From the NCBI RefSeq assembly GCF_026651855.1, contig NZ_CP093280.1, forward strand, positions 4,132,001-4,196,000: a stretch of DNA of 64,000 nt. Reading direction: 5' to 3'. This DNA is from Pseudomonas silvicola. GTDB taxonomy: Bacteria > Pseudomonadota > Gammaproteobacteria > Pseudomonadales > Pseudomonadaceae. A model generated the notes under the pieces. The model did no database searches. It worked only from the letters and a program-made list of their open reading frames with translations, and had not been told where the DNA came from. Position numbers and translations under genes: made by a program. Below, piece after piece: positions 47,766 to 58,618 of the stretch (the stretch's first letter is position 1; each line of letters begins with the position of its first letter).

Positions 47766-48155
47766 TCAGGCGTCGGTGTCGATACTGCGCGAGTCCACAT
47801 TCCCGGTGCCGGCCTGCTGCTGTGGCGTGGCGGGCACGGTGGTCGCCAGGTCCCTGGCGATATGCGCGGCCATCATGCTGGCTCGAGCACGGATCAGTGC
47901 CAGGTTACGCTCGGCAACGGTGGGGTAGTCGGCGTTCTGCGCCGCCATGTACTGGTGCTGTTCATGCCTGGCCTGGCTCTGCAGTTCGGCAATGCGCTGG
48001 TTGTGCTGGCGCGTGCGCCGGCGGCTGGCGGTCTGCTGGGCCTGGCGCTGGGTGGCAGCTTCCTTGGCCGCCGCGGCTTCGGCTTCGGCACGTACCCGCG
48101 CCGTGTCCTCGTCCGGCTGCGCCAGCAGGCCGAGGACCGGGTTGATTTCTAGCAT
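47766..48155 (-). CDS. Hypothetical Gln/Ala-rich coiled-coil protein
   Basis: About 129 residues. Long predicted helix from about residue 20 (RAEAEAAAAKEAATQRQAQQ onward) with many Ala, Gln, Arg; no signal peptide. Not recognised. CGAGA lies eight bases before ATG 48155; ATG 48164 is an alternative. Confidence 0.6.
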   Translation of the reverse strand: MLEINPVLGLLAQPDEDTARVRAEAEAAAAKEAATQRQAQQTASRRRTRQHNQRIAELQSQARHEQHQYMAAQNADYPTVAERNLALIRARASMMAAHIARDLATTVPATPQQQAGTGNVDSRSIDTDA

Positions 48156-48209
48156 GGCGATCATCTCGAAGAGGGTTTGCCAATTGTATCGGCGATACTA
48201 CAAACTCCT

Positions 48210-48461
48210 TTAGGCGGGTACACCGCTTTCCAGTTGCCGGGCCAACGCGCATGCTTCAAGGTGGCCACTGCGAAACCCCAGGGTACGCCCCGAGTCGCGT
48301 TCCTGAATATGATAGAAGTTGCGTCCGGCCGGAATTACATGGCAGCGGGGCGTGGAGTGGTAGCCCTGTGACCCCATGTGTCGGTACAATAGAGCGCCGA
48401 AGTCGATAGTCGTGTTGGCCTCGTCGATGAATGCTCGACGCTTTTCCGTTGAATCGTGCAT
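48210..48461 (-). CDS. Hypothetical protein, 83 residues
   Basis: Starts MHDSTEKRRAFIDEANTTID. Contains YHSTPRCHVIPAGRNFYHIQ. Not recognised. AAGGA seven bases before the ATG, and codon use is less GC-rich than in neighbours. Confidence 0.6.
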   Translation of the reverse strand: MHDSTEKRRAFIDEANTTIDFGALLYRHMGSQGYHSTPRCHVIPAGRNFYHIQERDSGRTLGFRSGHLEACALARQLESGVPA

Positions 48462-48838
48462 GTTCGTTCCTTCTCGTGAGGGAGCTGTGCGCCCTGTGCG
48501 CAGTGGCCTGCATAGCTATCGCATTTTTCACTGCGTCAGGATGTCGGAAAAGGTACCGCGGACTGTGGCGTATTGCTGATTCCAGTGAATGGGCAACGTC
48601 TTACACGCTAGGTGGTTTTTTCCTTCGAGGTCAGTTTCTGCCTGCGGGCGTCGTCCCTGGGCTGTTTCCGTTAGTCTTCTGCGCTGCGGAGCGAGCCTCG
48701 CCTTTTCTGGTGGCAGGGCTGGCCTGGTCTTTTCTGGACTTGTTTTCATCACGCCGGGCCTTGGTGTTCGGGTCCGGCCGGGTTGGGTTCGGCTGCCCGT
48801 GCTGGACGGGGCAGTGTTTTCATTTCGAGGATTTTTAA
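48462..48838. other. Lower-GC stretch, no confident gene
   Basis: 377 bp clearly poorer in GC than the surroundings. A 74-residue frame on the minus strand (48528-48752; MMKTSPEKTRPALPPEKARL...) and a hydrophobic frame on the plus strand (from 48431) exist, but neither has a convincing ribosome site. Possibly acquired or decaying sequence. Confidence 0.35.
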
Positions 48839-49306
48839 TTGGCAGTAAGTAATCTGGAAATGCACGCGCTGTTCGTGCTGGGCGATCTTCGCGCCAAACT
48901 GGTAAAACTGTTTCAATCGCGTTTTGTGTATGTCACCGAGCAAACCGCCGAAGGCATTTACATGGCCGAGCTCGACACCGAAAGCGCACTGGTAGTGGAC
49001 GACAAGCCCCGCCTGGAACTGAAAGTGGGCGACCACTTCCGGGCTGCGGTATTGCCCAGCCGAGAAGGCGGAAAGTTTGAAATCAAGTTCCGCGAAATCA
49101 AGTTGGCGGTGTATGGGCTGGGTGAATACGCTTTTGTCAGCACGGCCGATGGCAACGGTATCGTCTTCAAGGAAGGCCAGACCGTGGTCATGGTGTTCGC
49201 CGCTAACGAGCAACTGCAGGGTGGCCTGGCCAAGACCCTCAAGGCCGCCTCGTCCAAGGCCGCCAAATGGCGCAAGGGCGAGCTGACATTCAAGCCCAGC
49301 GAGTAA
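48839..49306 (+). CDS. Hypothetical protein with TTG start
   Basis: 155 residues. The N-terminus is MAVSNLEMHALFVLGDLRAK and the body is beta-rich (FVYVTEQTAEGIYMAEL, AVYGLGEYAFVSTADGNGIV), ending in basic KAAKWRKGELTFKPSE. Not recognised. The start is TTG 48839 with GAGG eight bases before it; an in-frame ATG at 48860 would remove conserved-looking residues. Confidence 0.7.
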   Translation: MAVSNLEMHALFVLGDLRAKLVKLFQSRFVYVTEQTAEGIYMAELDTESALVVDDKPRLELKVGDHFRAAVLPSREGGKFEIKFREIKLAVYGLGEYAFVSTADGNGIVFKEGQTVVMVFAANEQLQGGLAKTLKAASSKAAKWRKGELTFKPSE

Positions 49307-49358
49307 CGCCGGCGCAGTGGTCTACAGTCAGTGGGTGCTGATTGTCGAGGCTGTGCCG

Positions 49359-50357
49359 ATGAAACTGATAGTGTCCGCTGTGTTCTGCTGCTTGTTGCTG
49401 GGGGCGTCGCCGTTGCGCGCCGCGCCGGCGCCCATTCACTTTGCCGACCTGAACTGGGAAAGTGGCAGCCTGATCACCGAGGTGCTGCGCCTGGTGGTAG
49501 AAAAAGGCTACGACCTGCCCACCGATACGCTGCCCGGCACGACCATCACCTTGGAAACCGCCCTGGCGAAGAATGATATTCAGGTCATCGCCGAAGAGTG
49601 GGCCGGGCGCAGCCCCGTGTGGGTCAAGGCCGAGGCCGCGGGCCAGGTCAAGGGGCTGGGCAACCTGGTGGCGGGGGCGACCGAAGGCTGGTGGGTGCCG
49701 GAATACGTGATCAAGGGCGACGCTGCGCGAGGCATCAAGCCGCTGGCGCCCGAGCTGCGCAGTGTCAGTGACCTGCCGCGCTACAAAGACGTGTTCCGCG
49801 ACCCCGAGGACCCCGGCAAGGGCCGCTTTCTGAACAGCCCTATCGGCTGGACCTCAGAGGTGGTCAACGGTCAGAAACTCAAGGCTTATGGCCTGAGTGA
49901 CAGCTACACCAACTTCCGTTCGGGCAGTGGTGCGGCGCTGGACGCTGAAATCACTTCGTCGATCAAGCGGGGCCAGCCGGTGTTGTTCTATTACTGGTCG
50001 CCAACGCCGCTGCTGGGGCGTTACCGCCTGGTGCAATTGCAGGAGCCGGCGTTCGACCCCGAGGCCTGGAAAACCCTGACCCAGGCGGACAACCCGGCGC
50101 CCCGGCCCACACGCTCGCCGCCATCGATTCTATCGGTGGGAGTGTCCACGGCGTTTGCCAAGAATTACCCGCAACTGGTGAGTTTCTTCGAGAACGTGCA
50201 GTTGCCCATTGATGACCTCAACAAGGCCTTGGCCACCATGAGCGAAAAGCACCTGCCGCCGCGCCAGGCCGCGACCGCCTTCCTCAAGGACCACCCGCAA
50301 CTGTGGCGTGCCTGGGTACCCGCCCCGGTGGCCGACAAAGTCGCAGCCGCGCTGTAG
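49359..50357 (+). CDS. Orphan OpuAC-type glycine-betaine/choline substrate-binding protein
   Basis: About 332 residues. Signal peptide MKLIVSAVFCCLLLGASPLR, then FADLNWESGSLITEVLRLVV and Trp/Tyr-rich segments (EEWAGRSPVWVKAE, GWWVPEYVIKGD, FYYWSPTPLLGRY) typical of quaternary-amine binders with aromatic cages. No ATPase or permease is beside it; such orphan proteins serve a shared core transporter in pseudomonads. The stop codon lies inside the repeat at 50354. Confidence 0.88.
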   Translation: MKLIVSAVFCCLLLGASPLRAAPAPIHFADLNWESGSLITEVLRLVVEKGYDLPTDTLPGTTITLETALAKNDIQVIAEEWAGRSPVWVKAEAAGQVKGLGNLVAGATEGWWVPEYVIKGDAARGIKPLAPELRSVSDLPRYKDVFRDPEDPGKGRFLNSPIGWTSEVVNGQKLKAYGLSDSYTNFRSGSGAALDAEITSSIKRGQPVLFYYWSPTPLLGRYRLVQLQEPAFDPEAWKTLTQADNPAPRPTRSPPSILSVGVSTAFAKNYPQLVSFFENVQLPIDDLNKALATMSEKHLPPRQAATAFLKDHPQLWRAWVPAPVADKVAAAL

Positions 50358-50418
50358 CAGCGGACCTGGTCGCGTCATGAACGCCCCGCAGTATCGGGCA
50401 AACCGCGACGCGGCCAGG
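50354..50418. repeat. GTAGCAGCGGACC-family repeat (copy 2), hairpin form
   Basis: GTAGCAGCGGACCTGGTCGCGTC at the left and GACGCGGCCAGG at 50407 pair across about 30 bases. The element overlaps the stop codon of the gene before. Confidence 0.6.
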
Positions 50419-50445
50419 GCAACCTTGAACCCTCTGCGCAAGCCG

Positions 50446-50796
50446 CTAAGGGGTTTCGCGACTGCTGACTTCACCCGGCACGGGCTCGCCCGCCATGCGT
50501 TTGCGAAACAGCGCGGCGCGCGCCAGCAGCAGGGTGGTGACCGGCAGGGTTATGGCCAGCAGGATCGGCACCAGCCAGGCATGCAGCACGGGTTCGTGTC
50601 GCACCATCGAAAAGTACAGAATCGAGGCCAGCGACACGCACCAGGCGCCCAGGGTCGAGGCCAGGGCCGGAGGGTGCATGCGCTGGAAAAAGTCTTTCAG
50701 GCAGACCATGCCAATCGCCCCCAGCAAGGCGAAGAGGCTACCCAGCAACAGCAGCACCCCAACGGCGATTTCAGCCCACACCGGTACTTCGCTCAT
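50446..50796 (-). CDS. mrpG: Mrp-type cation/proton antiporter subunit G
   Basis: 116 residues, three helices (VGVLLLLGSLFALLGAIGMV...). MrpG is a small membrane subunit of the multi-subunit Na+ or K+/H+ antiporter. Starts inside the end of subunit F (ATGA). Confidence 0.92.
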   Translation of the reverse strand: MSEVPVWAEIAVGVLLLLGSLFALLGAIGMVCLKDFFQRMHPPALASTLGAWCVSLASILYFSMVRHEPVLHAWLVPILLAITLPVTTLLLARAALFRKRMAGEPVPGEVSSRETP

Positions 50797-51071
50797 TCGA
50801 TCACCTCGCCGCGCAAGAGGAATTTGGCCAGGGCAAACGAGCCGACAAAACCAAACAGGGCAATCAGCAGCGCTGCCTCGAAGTAGGTTTCACTGGCGTA
50901 GCGAATGCCCAGCACCAGCATGGTCAACATGCCCAGGATGTTCAGGTAGTCCAGCGCCAGCACCCGGTCCTGGGCGGAGGGGCCCTTGAACAGGCGGTAC
51001 AGGGTCAGCAGCATGGCCAGGGCGAAGATCGCCAGGCTCAGCACGATGACGTGGTCCAGCAGGGCGCTCAT
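50793..51071 (-). CDS. mrpF: Mrp-type antiporter subunit F
   Basis: 92 residues from ATG 51071; three helices with KGPSAQDRVLALDYLNI between the first and second. Overlaps both neighbours by four bases. Confidence 0.92.
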   Translation of the reverse strand: MSALLDHVIVLSLAIFALAMLLTLYRLFKGPSAQDRVLALDYLNILGMLTMLVLGIRYASETYFEAALLIALFGFVGSFALAKFLLRGEVIE

Positions 51072-51556
51072 TCGAAGATCTCCATGAGAGGGCGTTCGTA
51101 GGTGGCCTTGAAGTGGGCGATGAAGCGGGCTTCGTCCTCCAGGTCGAACACATGCATCAGCAGAATGCTGCGGTCCAGGGCCAGTTCCGACCAGACCGTG
51201 CCAGGCACCACCGTGGTGATGGTCGACAGGGCCGCCAGGCCGTTGGCATCGCGCAGGTCCAGGGGCACCTTGACGAATGCCGAGCGGGGCGGCCGGCGGC
51301 CCAGGTTGAGCACGGCCCAGGCCACCTGCAGGTTGGAGACCACCACGTCGATCCCCACCCGGGCCAGCAAGCAGAGAATGACCCCGGGTTTGCGGATGCG
51401 CACAGGCAGCGGCCGCAGCGAGCGCATCAGCAGGGGGGCCAGAATGCCCAGCACGGCGCCCAGCAGCAGGTTGCCCGGACTCAGCGACAGGTTCAGCAGC
51501 AACCACAGCAGGCCGCAGGCCAGCGATAGCAAAGGCGCAGGGAACAGGCGCTTCAT
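51068..51556 (-). CDS. mrpE: Mrp-type antiporter subunit E
   Basis: 162 residues; two or three helices near the N-terminus (LSLACGLLWLLLNLSLSPGN) and a cytoplasmic part with STITTVVPGTVWSEL. Overlaps subunits D and F by four bases each. Confidence 0.93.
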   Translation of the reverse strand: MKRLFPAPLLSLACGLLWLLLNLSLSPGNLLLGAVLGILAPLLMRSLRPLPVRIRKPGVILCLLARVGIDVVVSNLQVAWAVLNLGRRPPRSAFVKVPLDLRDANGLAALSTITTVVPGTVWSELALDRSILLMHVFDLEDEARFIAHFKATYERPLMEIFE

Positions 51557-53169
51557 GGCCGCACCTCGGTGGTCATTACCGCGTCGATGTAGTGGCTGGG
51601 GTCATTGAGCAGCGCGGCGGTGTCGCGGGTGTAGTCCAGCAGCCACTGGCCCTTGACCGTCAGCACGACGCACAGCCCCAGCAGCACCACGATGGGCACG
51701 CATTCGAAACGTCGCAACAGCGGCGAGGGCCGCTCCTGGGGTGTCCAGAAGCGCTGAATACCCAACCGGGTCATGGCCAGCAAGGTCGCCAGCCCCGAAA
51801 GGATCAGCAGCGCCACCAGCGCCCAGGCCGCCGGGCCCGACGTGCGCACCAGCGCACTGATCAGGTTCAGCTTGGCGATGAAGCCCGACAGCGGCGGCAT
51901 ACCGATCGCCAGCAGGGCGCAGGCGATGAAACTCAAGCCCAGAAACGCCATGGTCCAGGGGATTACCTGACCGACCACCGCCTTCTGTTCGTCGTCCAGG
52001 TTGATGCCTTTGGGCGGGTGCAGTGACTCCACGGGGCGCGGCAGCAGGTCGCCGTCGTCTTCCAGGGCCACCTCGTTGGCCGAGCGCGAGCGCTCTATCA
52101 GTTCCGCCAGCAGGAACAGCGCGCCCAGCGCCAGGGTCGAGCTGACCAGGTAGAAGAGGGCGCCCGCGGTGATCGCCGGCACGCCGAAGCCGATCGCCGC
52201 CAGCAACGTACCCGCTGACACCAGGATACTCAGGCTGGCCATGCGCTCCAGGCGCTGGGCTGCCAGTACGGCGATGCCCGCCACGGCGAGGGTGAGCAGC
52301 CCGCCGGCTAGCAGCCAGTTGCCGCCGAAATAGGCCGAGGCCCCCGCCTGGCTTGAAAACAGCAAGGTCCACAGGCGCAGCAAGGTATAGACGCCCACCT
52401 TGGTCATGATCGCGAACAGGGCTGCTACCGGTGCGCTGGCCGAGGCGTAGGCCGGCACCAGCCAGAAGTTCAACGGCCACATGCCGGCCTTCGCCAGGAA
52501 CGCCGTGGCCAGGATCGCCACCCCGGCGTGCAGCAGGCCTCGGTCGGCCTCCGGCACCAGCGCGATCTTCTGCGCCAGGTCGGCCAGGTTGAGGGTGCCG
52601 GTGACGCCGTAGATCATCGCCGCGCCGATCAGGAACAGCGAGGAAGCCAGCAGGTTGATGGCGATGTAATGCAGCCCCGAGGACACGCGTGCCCGCCCGG
52701 ACCCGTGCAGCAGCATGCCGTAGGACGCCGCCAGCAGCACCTCGAAGAACACGAACAGGTTGAACAGGTCGGCGGTCAGGAAGGCACCGTACAGGCCCAT
52801 CAACTGAATCTGGAACAGCGCATGGAAGCTGGCCCCGGCGCGGTCCCAGCGAGCCATGGCGAACACCAGGGCGGCGCTGGCGATGATACCCGTCAGCACC
52901 AGCATCAAGGCGGACAGGCGGTCCAGAACCAGCACGATACCGAAGGGGGCTTGCCAGTTGCCGGGCAGGTATACACCGATGGCACTCGCCTGGTCCTGTT
53001 GCTGCACGCCCAGCAGCAACAGCACGGCGATGCCAAGGCCGGTCAAGGTCGACAGCAGGTTGAGACGCGCCTTCAGCGGGCGGTGTTTTTCCCCCAGCAA
53101 CAGCATCACCGCGGCCGTTAGCAACGGCAGCAGGATAGGGGTGATCAGCAGTGACGGCATCGTGCTCAT
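51553..53169 (-). CDS. mrpD: Mrp-type antiporter subunit D
   Basis: About 538 residues, 14 helices, homologous to complex I NuoM/NuoN. FEVLLAASYGMLLHGSG, FLAKAGMWPLNFWLVPAYAS and the Lys/Glu in the transport path are seen. Start at ATG 53169 overlaps subunit C; the longer upstream frame is inside other genes. Confidence 0.93.
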   Translation of the reverse strand: MSTMPSLLITPILLPLLTAAVMLLLGEKHRPLKARLNLLSTLTGLGIAVLLLLGVQQQDQASAIGVYLPGNWQAPFGIVLVLDRLSALMLVLTGIIASAALVFAMARWDRAGASFHALFQIQLMGLYGAFLTADLFNLFVFFEVLLAASYGMLLHGSGRARVSSGLHYIAINLLASSLFLIGAAMIYGVTGTLNLADLAQKIALVPEADRGLLHAGVAILATAFLAKAGMWPLNFWLVPAYASASAPVAALFAIMTKVGVYTLLRLWTLLFSSQAGASAYFGGNWLLAGGLLTLAVAGIAVLAAQRLERMASLSILVSAGTLLAAIGFGVPAITAGALFYLVSSTLALGALFLLAELIERSRSANEVALEDDGDLLPRPVESLHPPKGINLDDEQKAVVGQVIPWTMAFLGLSFIACALLAIGMPPLSGFIAKLNLISALVRTSGPAAWALVALLILSGLATLLAMTRLGIQRFWTPQERPSPLLRRFECVPIVVLLGLCVVLTVKGQWLLDYTRDTAALLNDPSHYIDAVMTTEVRP

Positions 53170-53509
53170 TCCCGCGTCTCCCGGCCATCCACATGGTCGG
53201 TGCCGGTCAGGCCGCGCGACGCCAGCAGCACCACCAGAAACAGCGCGGTCATGGCAAAGCTGATGACGATGGCCGTCAATACCAGGGCCTGGGGCAGGGG
53301 ATCGGTGTAGTGCAGCAAATCCTGCGGGACACCGTCCTTGATGATCGGCTCCTTGCCAATGAACAGGCTGCCCATGCTGAAGATGAACAGGTTGACGCCG
53401 TAGGACAGCAGGCACAGGCCCATGATCACCTGGAAGGTTCGGGGCCGCAGCACCAGCCAGACCCCGGAGGCGGCCAGCACGCCGATGGCGATTGCGATGA
53501 CTTCTTCCA

Positions 53510-53510
<1 letters not shown>
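53166..53510 (-). CDS. mrpC: Mrp-type antiporter subunit C
   Basis: 114 residues, NuoK-like, three helices (AIAIGVLAASGVWLVLRPRT, IMGLCLLSYGVNLFIF, LTAIVISFAMTALFLVVLLA). The charged residues of the NuoK fold are kept. Abuts subunit A. Confidence 0.93.
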
Positions 53511-56431
<2,921 letters not shown>

Positions 56432-56897
56432 AGCGGTCTGATCTGCTGAAATGGACAAGGAATCATACGGGGCAGGGCGGCCATCACCAACCGCCAGGCT
56501 GTGTCTGAACCCTACAATAGTGGTCTATTTGGTGGGTTTTTCATTGCAAAAGTTTACAAAAGACAACGTCGGGCGACCCCCAACAGGCGCAACGCTTCCC
56601 TCACGCCTGGTGTTCCATGATTCTAGGGTGCACGGGCGGCGCTCAACTGACCGAGTTGTCCGCTTCCCGAGCTCGCGCCCGGTCCTGCAACGGCCCGCGC
56701 ACGCGCTGTAGCAGCGGACCTGGCCGCGTCACGTGCGGCGCGCAGTACCAGGCATATCGCAGGGTGAGCTCCCACGCAGGCGGTTGCTGCTACCGCCCTT
56801 GCGGCCGTGCTGCAACTCGAAAGGGCTCGGCGACCCCAGCTCCAACCGAGGGCAGATACCTTATACTGCGCGAACACCCACGCCAGAGCCCTTTTTC
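56432..56897. other. Divergent intergenic region with two repeat families
   Basis: 466 bp. Holds REP core CTTCCCGAGCTCGCGCCCGG at 56663-56682 and the third GTAGCAGCGGACCTGGCC copy at 56708. The part near mrpA is AT-rich (CAAAAGTTTACAAAAG) and probably contains its promoter. No gene seen. Confidence 0.55.
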
Positions 56898-57461
56898 GTG
56901 CCCCCAGACTCTCTCCCTCGCGCTTCGGTGCTGCAACACGTCAGCCATAATGTGCGGCGTCTGCGCCATGCCGCTGGCCTGAGCCAGACCGCTCTGGCCG
57001 AGCGCTCCGGCGTCAGCCGGCGAATGCTGGTAGCCATAGAGGCGGGGGAGCGAAACGTCAGCCTCGGCACGCTGGACAGGGTCGCCGAGGCGCTGGCGGT
57101 GGTGTTCAGCGACTTGATCAGCGCCCCGGACAACCGCGACCGCGGCCGCATCAATGAGCTGGCCTGGGCCGGCAGCCAGGCGGGCAGTACCGCGGTGCTG
57201 CTGGCCAGCGCCCCGGCGCGTCGGGAAGTGGAACTGTGGGAGTGGCGGCTGGCGCCCGGGGAGACGTATCAGGGCTGCTGTGATGGCCCTGGTTATACCG
57301 AGCAGGTGTTTGTCTTCGACGGCTGCCTGACCCTGGAGGTAGACGGCCTGGCGCGGGCGGTTCGTGCCGGTGAATTCTTCATGTTCGCCAGCAGCCGCCC
57401 CCATGGCTATCGTAACGAGGGCACGGTGGCGGTACGCTTCGTGCGCAACGTCATTTTCTGA
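56898..57461 (+). CDS. XRE-family regulator with C-terminal cupin
   Basis: About 187 residues. Helix-turn-helix near 15-70 (LRHAAGLSQTALAERSGVSR then RMLVAIEAGERNVSL), cupin near 115-185 (EQVFVFDGCLTLEVDG). HTH-cupin regulators usually sense a small amine or sugar. Start taken as GTG 56898, since the frame farther up has no good ATG. Confidence 0.82.
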   Translation: MPPDSLPRASVLQHVSHNVRRLRHAAGLSQTALAERSGVSRRMLVAIEAGERNVSLGTLDRVAEALAVVFSDLISAPDNRDRGRINELAWAGSQAGSTAVLLASAPARREVELWEWRLAPGETYQGCCDGPGYTEQVFVFDGCLTLEVDGLARAVRAGEFFMFASSRPHGYRNEGTVAVRFVRNVIF

Positions 57462-57525
57462 AAGCGCTTCTCTGCCAATCGCCCGTTGGGTAGCATGTGC
57501 GCAACCGCGTTGAAGGCAGCGAAAA

Positions 57526-58500
57526 ATGACAGAAAGATCCATGCCCGCAGGGTTGCGCCTGTGCCTGTTGCAGTATCCCGGTAGTCAGGCGTCCACGGTG
57601 GCCGGGCTGGTGGATCTGTTTGCCTGTGCCGAGCAGGTTCGTGACGACCTTGGCATGGCGAAAACGCCAGCGTTGCGGGTGGATGTCGTCCAGGGCGTCG
57701 ATCAGGGGCAAGTACCGACCGTGGTATTTGTGCCGCCGTTGTGCGCGGTGCAGGTGCCGGATGCCGACTCGCTGGCGCCGATGGTAGCCGCGTTACAGCA
57801 CTGGCATGCCGAAGGCGCGGTCCTGGTCGCGGTGTGCTCAGGCGCCTGGCTGCTGGCCATGGCCGGGGTACTCGATGGTCGCCAGGCCACGCTGCACTGG
57901 GACCACGCCATGGGCCTGGCGGCCTGTTACCCCCAGGTGCAGGTACTGCCCCATGAGCCCCTGCTGGATGACGGCGATGTGGTGACCTCCTCGGGCAACC
58001 ACGCATGGCAGGCGCTGGGCCTGGCGGTGCTGGCGCGTTACCTGGGGGCATCGCTGGCGGTGGAAACCCATGGTGTGCTGAATGTGCCCTGGCGCAGCGA
58101 GCCCTTGCCGCCCAGCCCTTTCCAGCCTCGCCTGGACCACGGCCGTGCCGAGGTGCTCAAGGTGCAGTTGTGGTTGCAGACCAACCAGGCAAAGGGTGTG
58201 ACCCTGGACGACATGGCGGCGTGCGCAGGGCTTGAACCGCGCACGTTTCTGCGGCGCTTTCACACCAGTACCGGGCTAAAACCGACCGAGTATTGCCAGC
58301 ACCTGCGTATCGCCCGGGCTTGCCATTTGCTGGAGACCACCCAGCGCAATGTCGATCAGATCGCCAACAGCGTCGGGTATCAGGACGTGGGCGCCTTGCG
58401 CAAGATTTTCATGCGGGTCACAGGGTATGCGTTGAGCGAGTACCGGGAGCGGTATGGGGTGAGGGAGTTGTATCGGCCGGTGGGGTTGCGCGGGCGGTAG
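57526..58500 (+). CDS. GlxA-family AraC regulator (DJ-1/PfpI + AraC HTH)
   Basis: 324 residues. N-terminal DJ-1/PfpI-like domain (VLVAVCSGAWLLAMAGVLDG with the nucleophile-elbow Cys position) and C-terminal AraC domain (LDDMAACAGLEPRTFLRRFH, NSVGYQDVGALRKIFMRVTG). Regulators of this class often act on amine or amino-acid genes. Confidence 0.9.
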   Translation: MTERSMPAGLRLCLLQYPGSQASTVAGLVDLFACAEQVRDDLGMAKTPALRVDVVQGVDQGQVPTVVFVPPLCAVQVPDADSLAPMVAALQHWHAEGAVLVAVCSGAWLLAMAGVLDGRQATLHWDHAMGLAACYPQVQVLPHEPLLDDGDVVTSSGNHAWQALGLAVLARYLGASLAVETHGVLNVPWRSEPLPPSPFQPRLDHGRAEVLKVQLWLQTNQAKGVTLDDMAACAGLEPRTFLRRFHTSTGLKPTEYCQHLRIARACHLLETTQRNVDQIANSVGYQDVGALRKIFMRVTGYALSEYRERYGVRELYRPVGLRGR

Positions 58501-58557
58501 GGGGGAGGATTGGGCCGGGCAGTCAGGTGCACGGCTTAATGCTTCTGGTGTTCCCAA

Positions 58558-58585
58558 GATCGAGCGCCGCGGGGGGCGCTCGATC
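58558..58585. repeat. Palindrome related to the array core
   Basis: GATCGAGCGCC, six bases, GGCGCTCGATC: 11-bp perfect stem. Shares GATCGAGCGCCGC with the element at 13213. Lies between convergent genes. Confidence 0.6.
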
Positions 58586-58618
58586 CGGAGAACGCAACAG
58601 CTGCAAACCCATGAACCC

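Noticed and set aside
48528-48752. 74-residue minus-strand gene
   Set aside because: No convincing ribosome site or recognisable domain; kept only as a note in the lower-GC stretch.
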